This document shows, in pieces, positions 22,055-32,400 of a stretch of DNA of 64,000 nt. The translations under genes were made by a program, and so were the position numbers. The DNA lies in NCBI GenBank assembly GCA_964019135.1, contig OZ025258.1:5909961-5973960 (forward strand), given 5' to 3'. How positions within the stretch are numbered: position 1 is the stretch's first letter; the number at the start of each line of letters is the position of its first letter. The DNA comes from Arenicola marina. Its lineage: Eukaryota > Annelida > Polychaeta > Arenicolidae. Below the pieces are notes generated by a model that saw nothing but the letters and a program-made list of their open reading frames with translations, had not been told where the DNA came from and searched no databases.

Positions 22055-23033
22055 TGACGTAAAATCTTCGATTTTACGGCATCTATCACTTCGTTCGTTT
22101 GTCTGTATGTGTGTGTGTGTGTTTGTTCGCTCTGTAGGTCGCAAAACGCAACATTTTGTTCTGTAACTTTACCCATCGATAGGTAATCGACATATCTCGG
22201 TCAAGTTCGTTAGCGGGGTATGTACGTCAAAGATCAAGGTCACAGGATTTTTTTGTTTGTTCCTTAACCATCGGGAAATCGGGAAAGTCGCTATAACGTT
22301 CACAGTGTTCATTTAATGACGCTGTACATTATGTCAGGTATTGAGCCCGTCGTTAACTTGTATTAAGTCTTTGAAGTTTGCAAATCGCCTAATTAGTTTG
22401 TCTGCAAAAAAATTGCTCAACTTTAACATAGGACCCTACGAGAGCTATTAACTATTAAGAACAGCTGGTCCATCTCTATCGCCTGGTGACCTGTCAGGGC
22501 CCCCACGCCACGGCATGCCTTATCGTATAATAACAAAGCGCGACGGCGACCGCGGTGCTACGGTAGGCATACTGTTGTTGGGGGCGGGGCGGGGGAGCGG
22601 GGTGGGGTTCAAGCTGGGGTGGTGGGGTGGTTCAGTTGGTTGCTATGAAACTAATGTGCATGGTAGGGATGTAGAAACTAGAAATGTAGACCGAAAGTGA
22701 ATAAACGGGCAGTTTGGTTTTAGCTGTCCACCGAGTGAGATCGTTGAGCCTGGGAGAAACTAAAGAATGATTTTACTTTTGGGATGGGGCCCACGAAAGG
22801 ATGCTCACTATAGCGACAGTTTTAGTTTTTTTTTTGCCGGATCTGAGGGGTCAATATGGATCTGAGGTATCAATTATGCCAAATATATATCTGAGGGGTC
22901 AATCTCTATCTAAGGTGTTAATCTGGATCTGAGGGGCTCAATGCGTCACAAATAAAGTCAGTCAAGTCAATTATTAAGATCAAGGCCATTGTAGTGGACC
23001 GAAGACATAATCCGGATCTTACATTTTACGTCA
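22055..23033. mobile_element. Probable non-autonomous DNA element inside LINE B
   Basis: The insert begins TGACGTAAAAT at 22,055 and ends ATTTTACGTCA at 23,033, a perfect 11-bp inverted pair, and the LINE reading resumes shortly after. It holds a GT microsatellite (near 22,110), the AAAGATCAAGGTCACAGG stretch common in invertebrate non-autonomous elements, and a glycine-rich frame of no evident meaning at 22,515-22,700. No target duplication could be fixed because a few LINE bases are lost. Confidence 0.55.
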
Positions 23034-23580
23034 TTTTCACCCTACGGGTGAAGCAATCTCGTTGATATTTTAAATGAAACGATAGAAGAGTATCAGGATT
23101 ATTGCTGTGAAAGAGATCTATGGGACTTGTGCAAAATTAAATTTAAAGAGTTTTCCATACATTATGGTATAATCCAAAGTAGAGTACGTAAAAATGCTGT
23201 GGAAAAGGTCGAGGAAGAGTTGAAGGTTGTCGAGAGAGACATAGTCCTTCATAGCTCTACCGACTTGATAGTCAAAAGAACCACACTAAAAGAGAATACG
23301 ATATGTTGATGTGTGATACCGCAAAACGAGCTCAGATACGTGCTAGGGCAGAATGGATAGAGCAAGGGGAGAAAAATACGTCTTATTTTGTTAATTTAGA
23401 AAAGTCTCGTCAAGCCTATAATAGTATAGACATGTTAGAATCATCGGACGGAATCGTATCACAAACAAAGATTGTATCCTGAAGGAATTACATCAATACT
23501 ATGATAGCATCTACAAAAGCAGGTCTCCTGACATTAACCATGTAAACAGTTATATTGACGCCGTAAAGGTTACAAATGTA

Positions 23581-24610
23581 TTGTCAAAGGAAGATCGCGA
23601 TCTCTGTGAAGGATATGTGTCAGTGCAGGAATGTTCAAATGCACTAATGACAATGAAACTAAACAAGTCTCCGGGAAACGACGGGCTTACCGTGGAGTTT
23701 TATCAAGCATTATGGCCATACATAAAAGATTTGTTAGTTGAATCATACAAGGAATGCTACGAGGAGGAAATGTTGTCGGTTTCACAACGCACGTCGCTTT
23801 TAACGCTCATTCACAAAGGCAACTCTCGTGGATTACTTAAAAACTACAGACCAATCACGCTATCTAATGTTCATTATAAGATCATGGCACAAGCACTGGC
23901 CCGGCGTCTTAAATCAGTCATATCTAGTATTATGAGCCCAGATCAAACTGGATATATACCAAAACGGTTTATAGGTTGCAATGTCCGTATGATGCAAGAC
24001 GTTATAGATTATGCAAATCGTCAACATGTCAGTGGTATTCTTCTTTTTGGACTTCGAGAAAACTCTTGACAGTTTAGAACGGGATTTTCTACACCAGTCG
24101 CTGAAAAAAATTGAGTTCGGAAAATCATTCATCCAATGGGTCCGACTGTATAAAGATTGATCTGCGCGGGTCAAACACAACGGCCACTTTTCAAATCCTG
24201 TTAACTTGTCTCGCGGTATTAAGCAGGGCTGTCCACTCTCCGCGATGCTGTTCGTCATAGCTATTGAATTTCTCGCCATTAATTTAAAAAAACAAAACAA
24301 AAAAGGTATAAATGGTTTCAAGGTTCGAATCAGACAGCAAGAGCACGAGCTAAAGGTATCCCAATATGCTGACGACTTGACACTACTCCTACAAAACGCC
24401 GAACAAATTACAGGGGTGCTCGATCAATTAAATGAATTTGAAAAAGTGGCAGGACTAAAACTAAACCTGGCAAAAACCATGTGTATGAATGTCGGTCCCA
24501 GCGGGAATAAAAAAGAGGTAACCCCCCCATGGTATAGCAATATTGAAAGAGCCTGTAAAGTGTCTAGACGTGTATATCGGAAAAAGATAGTGAAGAGTGT
24601 AATAATTTAA
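23581..24610 (+). pseudogene. LINE B reverse transcriptase
   Basis: Frame 23,581-24,069 carries LNKSPGNDGLTVEFYQALW, LKNYRPITLSNVHYKIMAQA and SPDQTGYIPKRFIG. Frame 24,206-24,610 carries SRGIKQGCPLSAMLF and the catalytic QYADDLTLLL, then LNEFEKVAGLKLNLAKT. These are RT blocks 1-2 and 4-6 of L1-type ORF2. The two frames are out of register between 24,069 and 24,206, where the F-x-x-D-A block would be, and an in-frame stop follows DFEKTL-like sequence. The enzyme copied the LINE RNA at its target; this copy is inactive. Confidence 0.85.
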
Positions 24611-25491
24611 ACTGGACTAACAAACTACTATCCATAGAGAAAGTTTTAAGTACCTGGAAAAATAGAAGTTAACACTTCTTGGCAAGCCAACTGTAATAAA
24701 AGCCTTAATTATCCCAAAGATATCGTTTATTGCAACCTGCGTTATAGTGCCACCCGACGTAGTTAAGAAACTTAACAAGGTACTGTATAATTTTATCTGG
24801 AATAGAACGGAACGTATTAAACGTAATGTATTGATGTCACCAAGAGCGTATGGCGGAGTGGCAATGATATTGACTCCCTGAAAGCCAAGTGGCTGATACG
24901 ACTACTTGCAGATGAAAATAATGCAAATTGGGCTGTCCTAGGTAAAGGATATTGCGAGCAGTTTCAAACACCAATCACTGACATGTGCTTCAGTGAAAAA
25001 AAGTTCCTTGCCTGAGTTATCCAAATTGCCCACCTTCTATTCAAATATCATAAGTGCGTACGCGAAAGCAAATGTTCGACCGAAGCCACAAGAGATCGAG
25101 AGTTTACTTACTGAGTCTTTATAGGGAAACCAAAACGTAAGTGTAATGTTAGGTAACAGGAATGTAAAAACATGCCTACTCTTTAATTCGTTTATTAAGG
25201 TTGGTATCACTAAAGTACACCATTTGAAATTCACAAATAGAAGTGTCGATGAAACCTACCTGTACCTAACGATAAATGACCGGAGAGATATACTGGGTCA
25301 AATCAAGTTACTAAAGAAAGCGCTATATCCATATAGAGATATAATGTTAAAACTACGCGATGTCATGACTATTTTACCTTGTGTAACTACAGGCTCTATT
25401 ACATGTTTAAACAATAATATCAAATCTAAAGACATATATAAAGTGTTAGTAAGCTGTAAGTACGAGGTTAAAAAACATCACAGACTCTAAA

Positions 25492-25722
25492 TTGTCAGAA
25501 TTTAACCATAAGATTTTGCACAATATTTTAACATGTAACTACAATCTGAAGAAAATGAAACTAAGAGAAAATGACTATTGTCCTTACTGTCGCGATTCTC
25601 ATACCATACCTCACATGTTATACTGGTGTGATTATATCAAAAACAGTTGGAAAGCTGTTTCATTCGTAATGTGTGGAACTGTTACACCAGCTGACATCGT
25701 AACTAGTTCAACAGCTACATAG
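25492..25722 (+). pseudogene. LINE B C-terminal Cys/His knuckle
   Basis: The frame reads FNHKILHNILTCNYNLKKMK, then CPYCRDSHTIPHMLYWCDYI. This is the L1-type C-terminal zinc-knuckle domain that follows the RT. It belongs with the RT frames upstream and lies out of register with the frame at 25,146-25,490, which holds the preceding linker. Confidence 0.75.
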
Positions 25723-26039
25723 ACAACTTTGGAATAACTGTATGCAGCTATATAATATACAAAATCTACCTGATACTTAACCAAAGAGAAACTAGCTGTA
25801 TTCACTCCGATATCAGTAAATTATTGCTGGCCGAATTAAAACAAAAAATCAACATATTCAGGGTAACCAGGGTAACAACAATTTAAAATATATGTAACTG
25901 GCTTGAGAAACTAAATATTGCATTGACGTAAACAATGTCTTTTCTTTCTCCATCGTGTTTTATTGTTGTTGCGAATAGGTCAATTGGACTTGATGTACCT
26001 ATGTACCGCACTTTTATTTTGAAAAATTGCTGGGAGGAT

Positions 26040-27443
26040 TATAGTGGTACCAGTCTGGTGTCTTGTCCTGGCGAGAGGCAGAAAACTGGTACCAGCCTGA
26101 TGCCCTGTCATGGCGCATTTCTGCATATAGTATATAAGTTCGCTATTGGAGCCTGACGAAGTCACATGGGTAAACAAAATTGAATTATCACACATTAGCC
26201 CTATTTCTCCTGTCCATCGAGCTTAATCATTTAGCATTTAGCCATACTATTACTGCGTGCTAGTCGCCACCACACCACCACTCGTCATTACAAGCTCACT
26301 GCCATGTCACCGTAGCAAAAATGTAATCTACAGGAGCCTATTTTTCGCGCATAATTTTGCAGAAACCCCTAGCCGATTAAGCATGTGTATTTGTCATAAA
26401 GGAAAATAATTGGATTTCTAGCAATGTTCTGTCTTGAATATCGCGACAAAGCAGCTTAATCAACGCGGGGTTCGTGCGATATGTCAGGCGTTAATTATTT
26501 CTGCAATGGTGGGGGATCTAAGTGAGCTGAATTCCATTTGGGAAATGATATATCTTCTTGGCTTAACCTATTTGAGCATCGCAATGGGAACGTGGGAGGG
26601 GCTGGGGGCGTAGTGGGAATGTGCAAATAGGTGTAGACAGTGTTACCTGCCACCCCCAACCACCACCACCGTCCAAACCCACCCCTGTCATCCATGTTTG
26701 ACTGCCTTACTTGAATATTTTTTATTTCTATTGATACCGCATTGATGAAGCAAATGCGACCAAAATCAGTCAAGAGGCTTTCCCCCGTTCTCAGCAAATA
26801 TCCCTCTGCCAAGCACTGTAATCCGTTTCTATCTTCATTTATGTCTCTGTAACCCTGTTAATGATCGACTGAGGGCGTGTGGAGGAGGAGGGCGGAAGGA
26901 GGTGGGGGGATGGGGGGGGATGGGTAGTTGTATCAGGTCCACCACGCCACCATGACCCCGTCAGCACTGGGTAGATTGAAGAGATGCGTGTCGCCTCACC
27001 CCTGAAGAAACGTCCCTGGCATCCATGTCTCAGCCACAATCCCGATAAGGAAGAAAGTCAAAAACTGAAGCCCCCGCCGAGAAGCTTCCCATTAGAGCCA
27101 CAACGGTGGGGACCAATACTACCGTAATGGGTCTTCGGTCTGGGGGTAGGAGACTAGGGGAGGGGGGGGGGGTGGGGGGGGGGGCGGGGAGAGGAGGGGG
27201 GGGGGCATTCCAGGACATGAACACACCCACGTCTTAAGTCCGTCTCCTGCTCCAACGAACGATAAAACGAACGATCGGGTCGTAATCGATAGTCTGTCTT
27301 CCAGAAGGAGGGAAGGACGACTAGGTGCCCTGGCCGAGATTCAAACCCCTGACCTATTGATCTGTGGTCTAGCACTCTAATCACTACACCGGAGTGGCCT
27401 TATAGTAGTAGAAGAGTTACCAGCAGGTCAAGGGGGAGACATT
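26040..27443 (+). repeat. Composite repeat, expanded copy, piece 2
   Basis: It resumes with GGTACCAG(T/C)CTGGTG minisatellite units and then matches 58,090-59,060: ATCAACGCGGGGTTCGT, TTAATTATTTCTGCAATGG, CTATTGATACCGC, TCACAATCCCGATAAGGAAGAAAG, GAGAAGCTTCCCATTA, then a tRNA-like SINE head and TTACCAGCAG-TCAAGGGGGAGACATT. Several lines differ by 10 percent or more, so this is an old duplication or repeat family rather than a recent one. Confidence 0.85.
27319..27402 (-). repeat. tRNA-derived SINE head
   Basis: On the minus strand, GTGTAGTGATTAGAGTGC (A-box-like) is followed about 40 bases later by GGGTTTGAATCTC (B-box-like), in GTGCTAGACCACAGATCAAT context. This spacing is that of a Pol III tRNA-type promoter. 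The stem halves do not close as a tRNA. A relative lies in the same place in the other composite copy (58,942-59,022), and others at 54.2 and 55.2 kb. Confidence 0.65.
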
Positions 27444-27765
27444 AATATGGATAGGTGCTACCTAAAAAATGCGAGCCTATATTTATTAATTCAGATATTC
27501 CGAGGGGACACATCTAGATTAATATTCAAAATTAATCTCGCTTCGGCTTGCCATAAAGAATATCTTTGGCGGGATGACCCATGCCATGCACGTGCTTGTC
27601 ATATCATTCCGTTGCTTATGAACTCCCATTGTGACGTCATGTTTATAACATTTTGACGTCACAACTACTCACTATGACAGCAGCCGATGGGCGGCAAAGA
27701 ACTTGTGTTCTATAAATTCTTTGTGGGCGGTCACCAAGAACGCGCTGCTTGGCAACGGGAGCAAG

Positions 27766-28256
27766 ACAACTCCCCCCCCACCCGGACAGTCCCCCCCGGT
27801 CAGTTCCCCCCAGACAATTCCGCCCCCCCAGACAACCCCCCCCCCCCGATAATCCCCCCCCCCCCTCCCAGACAATCCCCCTAGGAAAATTCTCCGGGAC
27901 AACTCCCACCCAGACAACTCCCCCCCCCCCCCGGGCAATTCTCCCCTTGGACAAGTCCCCCCCGGACAACTTCCCCCGAGACAACTTCCCCCGGGACAAC
28001 TCCCCCCCGGACAACTCCCCCTCCCCCCGACTATTCCCCTCTAAACAATTTCCCCTAGGACAACTCCCCCACGATAATCCCCCCCCCCCACGGTTCCCCA
28101 CGAGTTCCTCCCTCCGGGCAATTGCCGCCCGAAAACCCTCCCCTCCATCCCCACCCCAGACAATTCCCCTCCGAGGCAATTGCCCCCCCGGCACCCGTCC
28201 CCACCCCAGACAATTCCCCTCTGAGCAATTGCCCCCGGACGATAACCCCCCCCCCC
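27766..28256 (+). repeat. C-rich array (CCCCCCGGACAACT-like units)
   Basis: Irregular 14-18 base units, CCCCCC(C)(G/A)GACAA(C/T)T(C/T), with runs of up to ten C. The complementary strand is strongly G-rich and could form G-quadruplexes. Confidence 0.85.
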
Positions 28257-28619
28257 CTGGAAATACATACTCACAAACGTCACCCCCACCCCCACACGAA
28301 AATACCCCCAAGACAGCCTCGATCCCCTGTTGGACAAACCCCCAGTCCGGGCCAATATTTTCAAATGCACCTTTTATTCCATCGAAACTTAACGAGACCT
28401 CAATGTTTTATTATCTTATCTTCCTGTAGTATTTACGCAGCAATCACCCCCTCAGACCTCCCACCCCGTGAGATACGCAGCTGCCATCAGCCTATGATGG
28501 CCCAGGGCTTATTGTGAGCTTGTTGAGACAGCACTTCTCAGTGTATATGAATGAATCTACAATGCAACCTAACTTGTTTTGGGACAGACAGCGCCACGCT
28601 CCTTCACACGATTGACCGG

Positions 28620-28870
28620 TGGGGATTGTCTTGGGGGGTGGGAGGGGGGGCGAGGCTTTTCTGTTTGGAGAGTCGTGGGTGGCAATGTGCCAAAAATGTT
28701 CTCGGGGTGGTTATCTGGGGGGGAATTGTCCGGGAGGGGGAGTAGTCCGGGTGGAAATTGTCGGGGGGGGGTGGGGAGTTGTCCGGGGGGGAAATGTCTG
28801 GGGGGGAATGGTCCGGGGGGGAAATGTCTGGGGGGGAATGGTCCGGGGGGGAAATTTCCGGGGGGGAGTT
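28620..28870 (+). repeat. G-rich array, inverted partner of the C-rich array
   Basis: Units read GGGGGGGAAATGTC(C/T), GGGGGGGAATGGTCC and GGGGGGGAGTTGTCC, the reverse complement of the C-rich words at 27,766-28,256. The spacing is about 15-16 bases. Confidence 0.85.
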
Positions 28871-29076
28871 GTCCTGGAACCTTGGCAACAGACATTGTCA
28901 TTTAGCCCGTCGCTTATAAATTAACTTTAATTTGAAGTATACATCCAGTGTTAACATTGAACAATTTATTCGTTAATTTTGTGGGGCAGCTGATTTAAAT
29001 GAAAGTCCTAAGCCTATGCTTGAAATGGACTTTGAAAACGCATGCATGTTACCTTAGGAGCTCGCTTGCGCTCGCT

Positions 29077-29297
29077 ATAATGTGTCATACATCGTAGAAG
29101 ACTAGATTTAGCATGACGCGAGAGTAAGAATATGACGACGGTCAGTAACGGCCCGCCGCCAGGCACCGCCACCCACTGGACGACCCCGCATGGAACCCTT
29201 CACAAGGAGAGGCGACAAGACGCACCATTGGGAATCTTGTGTGGCATGAGTACTCCAGAACCATTGCACGAGATTCCATTACACTGACCGCCATTGA
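29077..29297 (+). repeat. Composite repeat, expanded copy, piece 3
   Basis: AATGTGTCATACAT through CCATTACACTGACCGCCATTGA matches 59,070-59,303, including CATGACGCGAGAGTAAGAAT, GACGACCCCGCATGGAACCC and TTGGGAATCTTGTGTGGC. It ends at the 9-bp CGCCATTGA (29,289-29,297), the left target duplication of the following element. Confidence 0.9.
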
Positions 29298-29435
29298 CAC
29301 TCTCTGCCTTCGACTCACTCCGCTAGGGCTCCATTATATCTCTGTTGTCGCCTACATTCGGCGCAATCTCCTTGAAGGAGTAGCGCTGGCATCACTATGA
29401 GTCAGTTGACCCCGGGTCAACTGAACTAGGCCAAC

Positions 29436-32400
29436 ATGGCGTCGCCACAGTTGGAAACACCTAAGAAAAGAAGTCAAATCGCCTGTTTTTCATGTTTAGG
29501 AACCAATATCTCCATTACTTTTGCACTAACTGGTAGAAAATGTAAAGAAGAAGACATTAATTCTAAATTATTTGCTTTATTACCTGATGACATTGTCAAA
29601 GACTTGTTGTCTGTCGAATCTGCGTCCTTATGCTGAAGTTGTTACGGAAGGTTAATTAGACAATGTTTATCAGTTTTACAGATCTCTTCGTGTTTCGGCT
29701 ACAAGTTATTTGGAAAAAAACGAGTCGTTGAGGCGATGCCACATGAGACCCGAAACCCCGAAGTCGACGATTGTGCTGCGAGCGCCATCCTAGCCTGAAT
29801 GTTCAGACGGTACAGTCTTGACTCTTCTTGTTCTGTTACAGTAAGCATCAGACTGCCAAACTGTAACGTCTGAACATTCAGGCTAGCGCCATCCAAGAAA
29901 AGTGTGGCAACGTCAATTCCACCTGCAACCCAAACTGGCCCGAAGTGAACATGGTGAACACACATATGGCAAACCTTGGTCAATGATGCCGTTCTGTCCC
30001 CACTGCCAGTGGATCTCATGACCATGGATATACCCTTCACGCAGAAAAGACTGGGAAGAAAGGCAAACAAGAAATCCTGGATCTATGCAATAAAAGAGTG
30101 TGGTCCTACCAACATCAGAAAGAAGGATTGTTGTCAGATTTGTTAGGAGAACTGCAGGTAAATTTGTATAATTACTCCCACTGAATATTAGCTGTAACAA
30201 TAATTTTCATTCTAAAATTCTGATCAATATTATATGATCCTGAAGTTTCTGACCTTCTCTTAAATTGTTGCTAATGTGATGTACGAATAGGCAAGATCGC
30301 CCAAAAGTCTTATTCACTACAGAATTTCTTATAGCTTAATACTGATTATATATTTAGAAATATATTACAAATATATGTTAAAACATTCTATGTCTATTTC
30401 AGGTACAGAGTGCTTTGATGACATCAAGGACAACTCATTTGTCATCAGTACTGATGAAATACAGACCTCTGTCAGAACTGGTGCAACATGCAGATACGAT
30501 AACAGAAGACATTGCCCAAGAAATGATCACTAGGTTTGTTGTTGGCATTTTAAGCTTATATGACTTATTGGAAAATATGTCTTAATTTCTGTATATATAT
30601 TGTGCAGCTTCTAGAGTATTGACAATGTGATGAGTGAAGGAAGGCGTCCTTGTATTAGCCAGAGACCTGCCCTGCCCGCTGAATGGGTGGCCAGTTTCAC
30701 TTTTGGCTGGCCAGTTTTTCAGGCAGGGGCCACTCAGCTGCTGTTTATGTGCTCTCAAAAAAACCTGTACATCAAAATGTCTAAATAAAAATCTTTGCAG
30801 GCACAATTTGATATGACAATGAGAACTACTGTTGTTTATTGAATTGTAAATTGCTACCTCATTGGCTAGTGCCAAGGTTTTTGTATACACTGAAATATGT
30901 TGCAGGCGAAAATTGTACAAATTATGGTTGGTAAACAGAATGCTGGCTAAACCCCGGAAGGTCTTATGAAGAAAGTGAATATCTATATCATGTACTAATA
31001 TAGATCTCTCCATAAAGTGTGTTAGAACCATGCACCAATCAATTGGACTGGCTTACTAGCATATACTCAAAAATGGCACAACTTACTACATACTGGATCA
31101 CATGGGATACAATACTTTCAAATTTTCTTTTGGAGACTTTTGAGGGCATAATTAACCTCTTTGACATATTAAGATCATTTGCAATCACAAGTTTACCAGA
31201 AACTGCATTATTAATATGATATAATGACTGTCATTTTACTAGTAACCAATATACCATATTCAGCAAATTGGTTGCGTAGAGCGTCAGTGTATAATATCAT
31301 TTATTAATGAGATTGCTTGACACTAGCATACAGTGACAATATTTTGCAAAATATGCACAGTAAATACAGTTGTATGTAATAAAATGGTTCCTTGCTATTT
31401 TTTTTGCTAAGGGTACCAGTTCTGTTCGATGTGATGTGTTGTGTAGCTCTACCTATAAGTGGTAAATTTAGTGAAGGACTACTGGCGGCTCTTGCCATGT
31501 GCTATAGCATATTGCTGAAGCAAAAGTATGACAATTTGTCAGCATACCACCGATTGGTTACTGCTGTTGTCACAAGGGGAGGCCTTGATGAAAGGGTACC
31601 ACTGCTTCATTTGCATGACTAAAGTTATCTGATAATATTCAATCAACTTTATTTTAGTACAAAAACAAGATTCCTTTTTACCATTTTTTTTTATGATTCA
31701 GATGATGGGTTGATTCTATTCACTTTTTTACATCTGGTAAATATGAAACAGAAAGTTGATATGTATGCACCTTGCATGAATTGTGACATCAAAATATAAA
31801 ATGATGCATTTCATTGAAATGCAAGGAAAGCTGGTGACACTGTGAATGTCATTATATATCAGCATTTGCCCAGTGAAAACTCCTAAAGTTGAAGATCAGG
31901 GTATGTGCTTATTCAAAGGGTTTCCATAAAATGTACATGCAGACTAAATAAACAATATATATCATGTTCCATAATGTTATTCCACTCTGGGAACCACATT
32001 CTTTTATACATAGCAGAATCACACTTCCCTCGCTAAATAGGGTGAATTTACCCTTTGAAAAAGTGTAGGACCATGTCATCAACATACTGAAATATTTATA
32101 ATCCCTGTCATTGCATGCATTTCTGGTTGACACTAACCATAAATTTTGTTATATGTTGTGTTGTTCCATTTTAAAGGCAAATGTTTTATTTTGCATTAGC
32201 CAAAATCAGTCTTTTGACAGGAAAATAGCATTTCTGTTCTTATGTTTGTCACTCTTCTATGCCAATTTCAATGCATGTATTTACTAATGCAAGGATTATG
32301 TGATATGAAATGTTTTGTCAAGCACCATTCTTTCTGGTTCCTTTTTGACATTGTTTTCAACGCCAGCTAAGGTAGCTTGCATTAGTAATTTTTGAATATA

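Larger units (their letters stand above)
21660..25930 (+). mobile_element. LINE B, L1/Tx1-like retrotransposon, 5'-truncated, interrupted
   Basis: The remnant begins in the endonuclease (EDFNTVDASIDKN near 21,690) and continues through YWKLNISLLTNESYKTG (near 22,000). It is interrupted at 22,055-23,033 and resumes with LNETIEEYQDYCCERDLWDL (near 23,075), the RT and a terminal knuckle, CPYCRDSHTIPHMLYWC (near 25,580). It sits inside the GGTACCAGCCTG minisatellite of the composite repeat. Several frame changes and stops separate the open segments, so it is dead. The 3' end lies between about 25,780 and 26,035. Confidence 0.85.
27444..29076. mobile_element. Foldback-type insertion with C-rich and G-rich arms
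   Basis: In the compact copy the flanks join directly (GGGGGAGACATT next to TTAATGTGTCATAC at 59,060), so 1.63 kb is extra here. The insert holds a C-rich array (27,766-28,256) and, 360 bases later, the same words in reverse complement (28,620-28,870). Pairing extends outward: GCTTGGCAACGGGAGCAAGA at about 27,748 faces TCCTGGAACCTTGGCAACA at about 28,872. The outer ends have no clear inverted repeat and no exact target duplication was found. The proline- and glycine-rich frames are artefacts of the arrays. Confidence 0.65.

Noticed and set aside
27643-28925. Glycine-rich and proline-rich frames of 60-220 residues on both strands
   Set aside because: They arise from the C-rich and G-rich arrays, have no domain signature and overlap in every frame.
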